Part shown: positions 17,053 to 25,391 of the stretch, piece after piece
Layout of the letters: the number at the start of each line of letters is the position of its first letter
Numbering within the stretch: the first letter of the stretch is position 1
From: JAGNEJ01 sp043757865
GTDB taxonomy: Bacteria; Verrucomicrobiota; Verrucomicrobiia; Verrucomicrobiales; V1-33
Direction of reading: 5' to 3'
Assembly (NCBI GenBank): GCA_043757865.1
Contig: JAYVOP010000077.1
Coordinates: forward strand, 1 to 64,000
Length of the DNA stretch: 64,000 nucleotides
The notes under the pieces: model-generated
What the model saw: the letters and a program-made list of their open reading frames with translations, nothing else
Told to the model about the DNA's origin: nothing
Database searches by the model: none
Translations under genes and position numbers: made by a program

Positions 17053-20000
17053 ATGATTCGTCGCGTTATTAGTTCCATTTTTCTCGTGTGTGCTCTGTTT
17101 CCTGAGCCGGGGAGGGGTGCGGACGCGGTTAATTTTAGTGCGCAGATCCGGCCCATTTTATCGAAGGCGTGTTTCCACTGCCATGGGGCGGATGAGCAGT
17201 CCCGGAAGGCGAAGCTGCGGCTTGATGTGCGGGCGGACGCCTTGCTAGTGCGGGACGGTGGCGTAACGCCGATCCGGCCTGGGGATTTGGCTGGCAGCGC
17301 ACTGCTCCAGCGCATCCAGAGCCATGATCCTGAGGAAATCATGCCGCCACCAAAGTCCGGACCAGGGCTGAAGCCAGCGGAAATCGCCTTGTTAGAACAA
17401 TGGATTTCGGAGGGCGCGGAATACCAAGGCCACTGGGCTTTTACGAAGCCCACGCGTCCGGCGGTGCCCGCTACGGGCGTGACGTGGCCGAGGCAGCCGT
17501 TGGATCATTTCATTTTGGAAAAGCTGACAGCGGCGGGATTGCAACCAGCTGTGGAGGCAGATCGGGCCACGTTAGCGCGTCGCGTAGCGCTGGATCTCAC
17601 GGGGCTTCCGCCAGCGGCTGCGGTGGCGCAGGTGTTCTTGGCGGATGCGGCTCCAGAGGCCTACGAACGCTATGTAGATGCGCTGCTAGGCACGCCTGCT
17701 TATGGGGAGCGCTGGGCGCGGATGTGGATGGATCTGGCGCGCTATGCGGACAGTGCGGGCTATGGCTCGGACCCCTTGCGGCTGAATATCTGGCCCTACC
17801 GGGATTGGGTGATCCGAGCGTTTAATGACAATGTGCCTTACGATGCCTTTTCTCGTGCGCAGTTAGCCGGGGATTTGATTCCGAACACGTCGCCAGAGGA
17901 GTTAGTGGCCACGGCGTTTCATCGGAATACGATGACGAATACGGAGGGCGGCACGGACGATGAAGAGTGGCGGGTGGCCGCCGTGAAAGATCGCACGCAT
18001 GTGACGCTGCAAGTCTGGATGGGCCTCACCATGGGCTGCGCGCAGTGTCATAGTCATAAATTCGATCCGATTTCCCAGACGGAGTTTTACTCGACGTATG
18101 CGTTGTTTAACCAAACGGCGGACCACGATGCCAACGATGAATCTCCCACGCTGCCGATCCCCGATCCCAGCCAGCAGACCCACCGCGGGCATTTGCAGGC
18201 AGAGCTAGGCGAACTCCAAAAGGCCGCTGCGGAAGGCACACCCGCGCTAGCCGCAGAGCAGGCCGCGTGGGAGCAGCACGTGCAACAAGCTGTGGCCTGG
18301 GAACCGCTGGCCATCCAATCCCTAACTGCGGCGGACCCGCCCAGTTGGGAAAATCAGCCAGATCATTCCGTGCTGATCAAAGCAGGCGCGGCGGCTCAGA
18401 ACACTTATCATTTAACCGCCATCAGCAACCTCCGGGGAATCACCGCCGTGCGGCTGGAGGCGCTGCCAGATAACAGCCTGCCCAGCCACGGGCCGGGCGC
18501 CGCGCTTAATGGCAATGCCGTGCTCACAGGACTTACCCTCAGCGCCCAGCCCACGCAGAAGGTGGTGCCACATGTCCGTTATGTGCGGGTGGACGCTCCG
18601 GGGAAAGGTCGCTTTCTGCATCTGGCGGAAGTGGAAGTTTTCAGTGGTCGCACCAATGTGGCTCGCCAAGGCAAGGCGAGCCAAGTGAGCACGGACTTTG
18701 GTGGCGTGGCGCAGCGGGGCATTGATGGGAATACGAATGGCGACTATAAAGCGAATAGCGTCACGCATACCGCCGCCACGGATAATCCCTGGTGGGAACT
18801 GGATCTAGGGAAAGAATATCCCGTGGATCAACTAGTGATGTGGAATCGGCTGGATGGCGGCATGGACGCGCGCTTGGTACCATTTACCATCACGGCTCTC
18901 AGCGATACCCACACCACCGTCTGGACGCAGACGACCACCGTGGCTCCGAATCCGAGCATTACTTACGATCTCACGGCTAGCCGACCCCACATCGCCCTGC
19001 AATACGCCACCAGCACCTACGCCCAGCCGGGCTGGGAGGTGGGCCGGGCCATTGATGGTGATGCCAAAACGGGCTGGGCCTTTTCCCCGCGCTGTGGGGA
19101 GCCGCATACAGCGGTTTTTGAGTTAGCGGAGCCGCTGGACTTTGGTGAGGCGGCGGCGGCGGCACTGGAAATTTCGCTGGCCCAAGAGTATGGGGAAAAT
19201 CACACGTTAGGGAAATTCCGCCTCTCCGTCACGGCGGCCCCCCAGCCTGTGATCGCGCTTTCAGAGAGCTTGCGCAGCATCTTCAGTAAGATCCCGGGCA
19301 CGCGGACCGCCGCAGAAGCACGCACGCTGCGGGAGTGCTTTCTGCCCACCTCCAAAGTCCAGCCGCAGCTCACGCAGGCCGTGGCGGATAAGCAAAAGCA
19401 GATCGAGTCGATCAAGCCAGTGGCCGTGCCCGTGATGCAGGAACTAGCCGCCGACCACGCCCGCACGACCCATTTATTGAACAAGGGAAATTTCCTGGAC
19501 CCCGGCCCCGTGGTCACGCCAGCGGTACCTGCCGCGTTCGGTCCGTGGCCCGCCGCTGCTCCGCAAAATCGGCTGGGACTAGCAGACTGGATCTTTAGCC
19601 CAGAGAACCCGCTGACGGCCCGCGTGGCGGTGAATCGCTTCTGGGCGCAGTTGTTCGGCACGGGGCTGGTGGAGACGGAGGAAGACTTCGGCACGCAGGG
19701 CACCTTGCCCAGCCATCCGCAGTTGCTGGATTGGCTAGCCTGTGAGTTTACCGCGCAACATTGGGACGTGAAGGCGCTGCTAAAAATGATCGTCACCAGC
19801 GCCACCTACCGCCAAAGCAGCCAGGTGACGGCGGAATTATTAGCCAAAGATGAGCGCGGACGTTTGCTGAGTCGGTATCCGCGGCGGCGGCTGGATGCCG
19901 AGCAGGTGCGGGATCAAGCACTGGCCCTAGCCGGATTGCTGAGTGGGAAATTGGGCGGCCCCAGCGTTTACCCGCCGCAGCCGGACGGCTTATGGAAGGC

Positions 20001-20508
20001 GGCTTTCAACGGCCAACGCACCTATGACACCAGCAAGGGCGAGGACCGCTACCGCCGCGGGCTCTACACCATCTGGAGGCGCAGCGTGCCCTACCCTAGC
20101 ATGGCCACCTTTGATGCCCCCAGCCGGGAATCCTGCACCATCCGTCGTGTCCCTACCAATACCCCGCTCCAGGCCTATGTCACCCTCAATGACCCCGTTT
20201 ATGTGGAAGCCGCCCAGGCCCTGGGCCGCCGCATCCTGCGGGAGGGCGGGGCGACCCTCAACACGCGGCTGACCTATGCCTACCGCCTCGTGCTAGGACG
20301 GGAGGCCACGTCCACGCAGTTAGGGCCATTGGAGAAACTTTACCAATCCGCCGCCACCCAGTATGCCCAGATGCCAGCGGAAGCCCTCCGCCTAGCCACC
20401 GAGCCCTTGGGGCCTTTACCCGCTGGCCTCCCCGCTGCTGAGGCCGCCGCCTGGACTCTGGTGGCCAATACCCTGCTGAATCTGGATGCAGTGCTGATGA
20501 AGAGCTAG
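17053..20508 (+). CDS. Large secreted PSCyt1-DUF1549-DUF1553 protein
   Basis: The chosen ATG at 17053 gives 1151 residues starting with a signal peptide (MIRRVISSIFLVCALFP); an upstream start at 16993 would place 20 extra residues before it. The order of domains is a planctomycete-type cytochrome c (haem motif CFHCH, about residues 35-110), DUF1549/PSCyt2 (about 145-350, containing the second motif CAQCH), two stretches resembling discoidin/galactose-binding domains (about 500-730), and DUF1553/PSD1 at the C-terminus (about 835-1120, with NRFWAQLFGTGLVET and RRLDAEQVRDQ). Members are usually encoded next to a DUF1501 protein; none follows here. The protein is likely periplasmic or surface-bound and often associates with polysaccharide degradation loci in this superphylum. 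Function is not proven. Confidence 0.88.
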   Translation: MIRRVISSIFLVCALFPEPGRGADAVNFSAQIRPILSKACFHCHGADEQSRKAKLRLDVRADALLVRDGGVTPIRPGDLAGSALLQRIQSHDPEEIMPPPKSGPGLKPAEIALLEQWISEGAEYQGHWAFTKPTRPAVPATGVTWPRQPLDHFILEKLTAAGLQPAVEADRATLARRVALDLTGLPPAAAVAQVFLADAAPEAYERYVDALLGTPAYGERWARMWMDLARYADSAGYGSDPLRLNIWPYRDWVIRAFNDNVPYDAFSRAQLAGDLIPNTSPEELVATAFHRNTMTNTEGGTDDEEWRVAAVKDRTHVTLQVWMGLTMGCAQCHSHKFDPISQTEFYSTYALFNQTADHDANDESPTLPIPDPSQQTHRGHLQAELGELQKAAAEGTPALAAEQAAWEQHVQQAVAWEPLAIQSLTAADPPSWENQPDHSVLIKAGAAAQNTYHLTAISNLRGITAVRLEALPDNSLPSHGPGAALNGNAVLTGLTLSAQPTQKVVPHVRYVRVDAPGKGRFLHLAEVEVFSGRTNVARQGKASQVSTDFGGVAQRGIDGNTNGDYKANSVTHTAATDNPWWELDLGKEYPVDQLVMWNRLDGGMDARLVPFTITALSDTHTTVWTQTTTVAPNPSITYDLTASRPHIALQYATSTYAQPGWEVGRAIDGDAKTGWAFSPRCGEPHTAVFELAEPLDFGEAAAAALEISLAQEYGENHTLGKFRLSVTAAPQPVIALSESLRSIFSKIPGTRTAAEARTLRECFLPTSKVQPQLTQAVADKQKQIESIKPVAVPVMQELAADHARTTHLLNKGNFLDPGPVVTPAVPAAFGPWPAAAPQNRLGLADWIFSPENPLTARVAVNRFWAQLFGTGLVETEEDFGTQGTLPSHPQLLDWLACEFTAQHWDVKALLKMIVTSATYRQSSQVTAELLAKDERGRLLSRYPRRRLDAEQVRDQALALAGLLSGKLGGPSVYPPQPDGLWKAAFNGQRTYDTSKGEDRYRRGLYTIWRRSVPYPSMATFDAPSRESCTIRRVPTNTPLQAYVTLNDPVYVEAAQALGRRILREGGATLNTRLTYAYRLVLGREATSTQLGPLEKLYQSAATQYAQMPAEALRLATEPLGPLPAGLPAAEAAAWTLVANTLLNLDAVLMKS

Positions 20509-20586
20509 CCGTGCGGCTAGCCATGACAACTTTTCCCCGGCTCTATTTCCCGCTGGCCACCACGGCATTTCCCATTAGGCTTGGGC

Positions 20587-21975
20587 ATGATTACCCGCCT
20601 GCTTCGTCGTTTGAAACTTTGGTTGCTCCTCATGCTAGCACTCCCGCTACTCCTGTTGGGAACCGCGCAATGGATGCTCTCCCGGGCGGCTACGCCCGCA
20701 GCGTTAGTAGCCCGCGTGGAGAGCACCTATAATTGCCGTGCGGAGGTCACTGCGGCCAGCGCCAACCTCTGGCGACTGCCAGCGCAGATTAGCCTCAGTG
20801 GCTTGAAGCTAGCCCCCCGGGATGCTGATGCGGATACCGCCAAACCGCTGGGCGAGCGCTCCCTACTGGCGGGAAAATCCATCCTTGTGGCCGTGGATCA
20901 ACTCACGTTAGAACTGAATCTCTGGGCCGTCCTCACTCGCAGTTTAAATATCCAAAAGCTCCTCGTCCAACGCGTCAATATCCTCTGCGAAAACCCCGTG
21001 GAAGGCCCCAGCGAGCTGCACACGCTCTTCACCCGCCCCAGCATCGTGGCTGGCCAACCGAACCCCGCCCTAACGGCTAAGACCGAGCCCCCCACCGCCC
21101 CTGCCACTCCCGAGCCCGCCCATGAGTTCCACGCGCGGGATCTCCCGCTGGCCCCAGAGATCGCCCAGGCCCGCCTAGAACAAGTGCGCGTGGACTTTAA
21201 AAATATGAAATCCCGTCAAGTGCTGCGTTTTGAAAATGCCAACTTGGACATCCAACAGTTGTTGATTGACAGCGGCAATCTAGCCCAGAAAAATCATGCT
21301 GCCCTAGGGCTCGACGGACGTTTCCAGATCATCGGCAAAGATAAGGTGCGGCAGGTGGATCTAGGCGTGCAAATCCACGCGGACACCGCCCCCTTCGATC
21401 CCCGCTCTGGCACTCTCAAGGCCCTCCCATTTCAAGTCCGCATCGCCCAAGGCTCCACCCTCCAAGATCTCCCCGCCCTCCAGAAAATCAGCGAAAAGAT
21501 CCAGAAGTGGGAGCGCTACGGTCTCCTCCTGGCACCCTTGCCAGACCAGATCATCATCGACCAGAACCTCAGCATGGACGTCATTTATGGCGGCCATCAA
21601 CTCACCACGCAGACAGATTTTACCCTCCCTCTCCAGGACTATGAACTCACGCTACACCAGGGCAGTTGGTGCCAGACCGTGGATGAGACCTGCCTACTGG
21701 ACCTCCAGATCAAGGCCTCCCCCGCCGTTTCCAGCCGCGCCCTAGCTGGCCTCACGGCTAGTATCACCCAGAAGATCGGCACCAGCCTGGGCACCCCTGC
21801 CGCAGAGAAGCTCATCGCCAGCCTGCGGGCGCAAGGGCTCATCCTCCCAGATGGCCGCCTTAGCGTCCCCATGACCCTCACCGGCCCCGTCGGTAAACCC
21901 AAAGTGGAAGATCAACTCACCGGTATCCTAATGAAAGCTGTGCTGGATGGTGTGCTCGGCGGACTGGGGCTGTAA
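20587..21975 (+). CDS. AsmA-like membrane-anchored protein
   Basis: The 462-residue protein starts at ATG 20587, two codons after a possible TTG. It has one N-terminal membrane anchor (about residues 9-30, LKLWLLLMLALPLLLLGTAQ) with basic residues before it, and a long periplasmic part. Segments such as NIQKLLVQRVNI, VRVDFKNMKSRQVLRFENANL and the C-terminal LPMTLTGPVGKPKVE-type ending resemble AsmA/DUF748 proteins, which bridge membranes and are linked to lipid transport or outer-membrane assembly. Similarity is judged by eye, so the family call is moderate. A Pro/Ala/Thr-rich linker lies near residues 155-185. It follows the DUF1553 gene by 78 bases and may share its transcript. Confidence 0.6.
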   Translation: MITRLLRRLKLWLLLMLALPLLLLGTAQWMLSRAATPAALVARVESTYNCRAEVTAASANLWRLPAQISLSGLKLAPRDADADTAKPLGERSLLAGKSILVAVDQLTLELNLWAVLTRSLNIQKLLVQRVNILCENPVEGPSELHTLFTRPSIVAGQPNPALTAKTEPPTAPATPEPAHEFHARDLPLAPEIAQARLEQVRVDFKNMKSRQVLRFENANLDIQQLLIDSGNLAQKNHAALGLDGRFQIIGKDKVRQVDLGVQIHADTAPFDPRSGTLKALPFQVRIAQGSTLQDLPALQKISEKIQKWERYGLLLAPLPDQIIIDQNLSMDVIYGGHQLTTQTDFTLPLQDYELTLHQGSWCQTVDETCLLDLQIKASPAVSSRALAGLTASITQKIGTSLGTPAAEKLIASLRAQGLILPDGRLSVPMTLTGPVGKPKVEDQLTGILMKAVLDGVLGGLGL

Positions 21976-21998
21976 GAGGAGGCCCCGCCAAGCCCCCG

Positions 21999-22838
21999 TC
22001 AAGTGGGTCGCCCCGCATGCAACTGTTCCCAAAAGCTCCGATCCTCCGGCCTCAGATAGTCTGGCAGATCAGCGTGGAAAAAGACTAACATGCGGACCAC
22101 CAAGACCGCCACCCCCAGGAGCACTCCCGCCATCACCCCCAACGTGGGCAGCGGGCGGAACTCTACCCGCAGTTGCAGTGCCGCGTCCCACGCGGTCTCC
22201 CCCGTCTGCCGATAGCGGGCCAGCGCTACTAACTTGAGTAACGGAGCAAGGATCATCAGCTCCATGCCACATCCCACGAACCACACATCAAACGCCCGCG
22301 TCCAAGCCTGCCGCCAGCTTAACCGCTCCCCCGCCGCCGTCAGTACCCGCAGCCCCAGCATCGCCTTCCCCGGCGTGCAACCCCACCGCCGCAGACACCC
22401 CACCTCCACCGGCAGCCACAGCAACGGCGGCACCAAGAACACTGGCAAGCTCGGCAGCATCAATTCTCCCGGATGAATCCACCCCCACCAAGCCGCTAAC
22501 GGCATCATCACCAACCAGCCCATCCACAGATCCAACATCCGTGCAAACAGCCGCCGCCAAGCCTGCCGATGCCGCACCCGGCTCAGCTCCCGCGCCACCC
22601 TCAGCTCCACCATTTCCCCCAGCACCGCCAGCGGAGCCGGATCCACCGCTGCGGCGGCCCCCGCCCTCGGCAACACGCCCTGCAATGCCTGTATCTCCTC
22701 CACTGGCAACCACCCAGCCATTCCCTCATGCCAGCCCAACTGCGTCGGCAGCAGCACCCCATCATCCAACAACTCCCGCACCTGAAACAACGCGAGCGGC
22801 CCCACATTCTGACCATCTTTCTGAAAATAAAACTCCAT
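21999..22838 (-). CDS. RDD-family membrane protein with N-terminal GYF_2 domain
   Basis: ATG 22838 gives 279 residues beginning MEFYFQKDGQNVGPLAL, a GYF_2-type module (about residues 1-55, with W in GWHEGMAGWLPVEE). A variable linker follows, then an RDD domain: RLFARMLDLWMGWLVM, a second hydrophobic segment (LPVFLVPPLLWLPV), the Gly-Lys motif TPGKAMLGLRVL, and two further membrane segments. RDD proteins are membrane proteins of mostly unknown role, some linked to ion transport; GYF_2-RDD fusions are common in this phylum. It is convergent with the AsmA-like gene with a gap of 23 bases. A start 36 bases upstream is possible but lacks family similarity. Confidence 0.8.
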   Translation of the reverse strand: MEFYFQKDGQNVGPLALFQVRELLDDGVLLPTQLGWHEGMAGWLPVEEIQALQGVLPRAGAAAAVDPAPLAVLGEMVELRVARELSRVRHRQAWRRLFARMLDLWMGWLVMMPLAAWWGWIHPGELMLPSLPVFLVPPLLWLPVEVGCLRRWGCTPGKAMLGLRVLTAAGERLSWRQAWTRAFDVWFVGCGMELMILAPLLKLVALARYRQTGETAWDAALQLRVEFRPLPTLGVMAGVLLGVAVLVVRMLVFFHADLPDYLRPEDRSFWEQLHAGRPT

Positions 22839-23297
22839 GCCCCTACCCAAAGCCCCGCACCCCGCACCCGGCAAGCCCTAATCAAATGAGTGTTGGCAAA
22901 CCCCACCCCGCCCAACTCCGCCTCAGCAGCCGGATTCTCCCAGGGCTGGAGCGCAGCAAATGCCCTGGATCAGCCATGGATAAGGGCTGGCGGCCCGCAG
23001 GGCCGCTAGAATGTGTTTTAAAATTGCCAGCCTCCCCCATGGAGCGCGGAGTGGAACTCCGCAGCGCTGGCCGAGCCGCAATTTCCTTCGCCCTTAGCTA
23101 AATGCAGCGGAGTGGAACTCCGCGCTCCATTTTAAAACACACCCTAGACGAGCGGCCTATCGAAAGAAATGGTCTGCAGACTTGCGGACAGGGATGTAAT
23201 TTCTGTTCTGTAAAAGTGGCGATCAGGTCATGAATGGTTGATTCATGCGTTCAAGACTACTTGCGAAACCTCCACTGTTTAAGAAGACTTTTGCTTC
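22839..23297. other. 459-base gap containing an inverted-repeat element
   Basis: The gap lies between the 5' end of the RDD gene and the 3' end of mnmG (both minus strand). A 142-base inverted-repeat element occupies 23006-23147. Outside it I see no gene, and only a weak inverted repeat (TGAAT...ATTCA) near 23230. Confidence 0.5.
23006..23147. repeat. 142-bp MITE- or REP-like inverted-repeat element
   Basis: The ends are a 19-base inverted repeat with two mismatches (left arm 23006-23024, CTAGAATGTGTTTTAAAAT; right arm 23129-23147). Inside it, a second pair of 24-base arms (23039-23062 and 23107-23130) carries GGAGCGCGGAGTGGAACTCC-type sequence, itself a palindrome around CGGAGTGGAACTCCG. 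The spacer between the inner arms is about 44 bases with no reading frame. No transposase is nearby, so mobilisation in trans, or a transcribed REP-type structure, is the likely nature. Only this one copy was noticed in the window. Confidence 0.6.
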
Positions 23298-25181
23298 TCA
23301 AATATTTTCCGCCTCCGCCAGCGCCCGGCGTTCCACCCAGACGCTGACTAGCGCTAGGTCTGCCGGGGTCACGCCTTGGATGCGGCTGGCTTGGCCGAGG
23401 GTTTGGGGGCGGATTTGGTTGAGTTTGAGTTGGGCTTCGCGTTTGAGGCCGGGGATGGCGGTGAAATCGAGGCTGGCGGGGACCGGGCGGTCTTCCATTT
23501 TTTGGAGTTTGGTCACGAGGTCGGATTGGCGGGTGAGGTAGCCGGCGTATTTGAGGTCCGTTTCCACGAGGTCCCAGATTTCCACGGGGAACGTGGCTTT
23601 CATTTCCTCCGGCAGGGCGGTCCAGACGTTTTCTGTGCGGCGGAACCATTTGTCTAGGCGGATGGATTCGTAGGCGGTGTCCGCGCAGAATTTGTGGAGT
23701 TCCGCCACGCGGGCGGCTTTGGCGGCGGTGCGGGTGGCACGGTAATTGTCCACTAGGCCGATCTCTGCGGCGGCGGCGGTCAGGCGCAGATCACAGTTGT
23801 CCTGGCGCAGGAGGAGGCGGTATTCCGCCCGGCTGGTAAACATGCGGTAGGGCTCGATCACACCCTTGGTCACCAGATCGTCCATCATCACGCCCAGGTA
23901 GGCCTCCGAGCGACGGAGGATCATCGGGGGCTTTCCGGCCACTTTCAGCGCGGCATTAGTCCCGGCAATGAGTCCCTGGCCAGCGGCTTCCTCATAGCCA
24001 GAGGTGCCGTTGATCTGTCCGGCAAAATAGAGGCCGCTGACCCGCTTGGTTTCGCAGGTGGGGAGGAGCTGGGTGGGCGGGCAGAAATCGTATTCCACGG
24101 CGTATCCGGGACGGATGATCTGGGCATTTTCCAGGCCGGGCACCGTGCGGATGAAGGCATACTGGACCTCGTAGGGCAGTGAGGTGGAAATGCCGTTCAC
24201 GTAGTATTCGTGTGTGTGCCGACCCTCTGGCTCCAGGAAAAGTTGGTGCTTATCCTTATCCGCAAACCGCACCACCTTGTCCTCAATGGACGGGCAATAG
24301 CGCGGCCCCACGCCCTCGATCTTCCCAGCATACATCGGGGATTTATCCAGATTGTCCCGGATGATGTCGTGGGTGGCGGGGTTGGTGTAGGTGATCCAGC
24401 AGGACATTTGTTCCACGTGGAACGCCGGGTCCGCCCAGGGGTTGAGGGTGAAGATGTGGTCCACCTCGCGTCCGATGGTATCCGAAAGGTAGCTGAACTT
24501 GGGGGCCGGGGTATCGCCAAACTGACGTTCGCATTTGCTGAAATCAATGGTCTTCCCATTCAGCCGACACGGGGTGCCGGTCTTGAACCGCTGGACATCA
24601 AAGCCCAGTTTCTTCAAAGAATCACTCAATGTGGAAACCGCATCCCCCATGCGTCCGCCCGCCTGATTCTGCATCCCCACATGCAGCAGTCCGCGCATAA
24701 AAGTGCCACTGGAAATAACGATGGACCGACATTTAAACTCCATTCCCAGATTCGTCCGCGCCCCAGCAATGGCATCGCCCTCCACCAGCAGCTCGGAAAT
24801 ATTGCCCTGGTGGATGTCCAGATTCGGGGTTTGTTCCAAGATCCATTTTAGCCGAAATTGATAGGCTTTCTTATCCGCCTGCGCCCGGGGAGAGCGAACG
24901 CTCGGCCCCTTAGTGGCGTTCAACATCCGAAACTGGATCCCTGTGGCGTCCGTGTTCAGCCCCATGGCCCCGCCCAGGGCATCGATCTCCCGAACCATAT
25001 TTCCCTTCGCCAGTCCGCCGATTGCGGGATTGCAAGACATCTGGGCAATGGTGTCCAGATTTTGCGTGAGCATGGCGACAGAAGCGCCAAGCCGAGCAGC
25101 AGCCAGCGCGGCTTCGATGCCAGCATGGCCAGCACCGATGACGAGCACATCGTAAGTTTTAGGGTAAGTGTAGAAGGACAT
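23298..25181 (-). CDS. mnmG: tRNA uridine-5-carboxymethylaminomethyl modification enzyme MnmG
   Basis: The 627-residue FAD protein works with MnmE to install the cmnm5 group on U34 of certain tRNAs. The start MSFYTYPKTYDVLVIGAGH (25181) is chosen because the Rossmann motif GAGHAGIEAALAAARLG follows at the usual distance; two upstream starts exist but add unrelated residues. Other family motifs are SCNPAIGGLAKGNMVREID, FKTGTPCRL, RPGYAVEYDF, LYFAGQINGTSGYEEAAGQG and the C-terminal helical region ending EAENI. Length is typical. In many bacteria this gene (gidA) lies near the chromosome origin; here a parS-like site lies just upstream and another inside the gene. mnmE, rsmG and parAB are not in the window. 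Confidence 0.96.
   Translation of the reverse strand: MSFYTYPKTYDVLVIGAGHAGIEAALAAARLGASVAMLTQNLDTIAQMSCNPAIGGLAKGNMVREIDALGGAMGLNTDATGIQFRMLNATKGPSVRSPRAQADKKAYQFRLKWILEQTPNLDIHQGNISELLVEGDAIAGARTNLGMEFKCRSIVISSGTFMRGLLHVGMQNQAGGRMGDAVSTLSDSLKKLGFDVQRFKTGTPCRLNGKTIDFSKCERQFGDTPAPKFSYLSDTIGREVDHIFTLNPWADPAFHVEQMSCWITYTNPATHDIIRDNLDKSPMYAGKIEGVGPRYCPSIEDKVVRFADKDKHQLFLEPEGRHTHEYYVNGISTSLPYEVQYAFIRTVPGLENAQIIRPGYAVEYDFCPPTQLLPTCETKRVSGLYFAGQINGTSGYEEAAGQGLIAGTNAALKVAGKPPMILRRSEAYLGVMMDDLVTKGVIEPYRMFTSRAEYRLLLRQDNCDLRLTAAAAEIGLVDNYRATRTAAKAARVAELHKFCADTAYESIRLDKWFRRTENVWTALPEEMKATFPVEIWDLVETDLKYAGYLTRQSDLVTKLQKMEDRPVPASLDFTAIPGLKREAQLKLNQIRPQTLGQASRIQGVTPADLALVSVWVERRALAEAENI
24409..24424. promoter_or_regulatory. 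parS-like site inside mnmG
   Basis: TGTTCCACGTGGAACG matches the ParB-binding parS consensus TGTTTCACGTGAAACA with symmetric C/G changes at the two inner positions and one end mismatch. The CACGTG core and 14-base palindrome are perfect. Similar GTTCCACGTGGAAC sites act as parS in Pseudomonas. Confidence 0.6.
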
Positions 25182-25260
25182 AACGAGGGCTGGGTTTAGC
25201 CCAGGAACGAACGCAGGGCAAATCATTGCGGGCGAGAATTTGGGAGAAGCATAGCGGTAT

Positions 25261-25276
25261 TGTTCCACGTGGAACA
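25261..25276. promoter_or_regulatory. parS-like site upstream of mnmG
   Basis: TGTTCCACGTGGAACA is a perfect 16-base palindrome and a close match to the ParB-binding parS consensus. It lies between the divergent mnmG and cinA genes, 80 bases upstream of the mnmG start. With the copy inside mnmG 850 bases away it makes chance occurrence unlikely. Confidence 0.7.
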
Positions 25277-25391
25277 GGGGAAACACAGGACTTGGCCCGC
25301 TGGGGCAAAAATCCACACTGTGTTGCTGCCCAACCTCGACCTCCCTGCGGATCGGTCTTGCGCGCTGCGCGCTTGTGGCTAGGCTGCGGGC

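Noticed and set aside
20504..20527. Hairpin GCTAGCC-GTGC-GGCTAGC at the end of the DUF1553 gene as a terminator
   Set aside because: Seven-pair stem overlapping the stop codon, but no T-tract directly after it; the next gene on the same strand starts soon after.
24210..24851. 213-residue plus-strand frame
   Set aside because: Antisense shadow of mnmG.
25182..25391. Replication origin between mnmG and cinA
   Set aside because: The gap has a parS-like site but no good DnaA box cluster (only a weak ATCCACAC match) and no A+T-rich unwinding tract.
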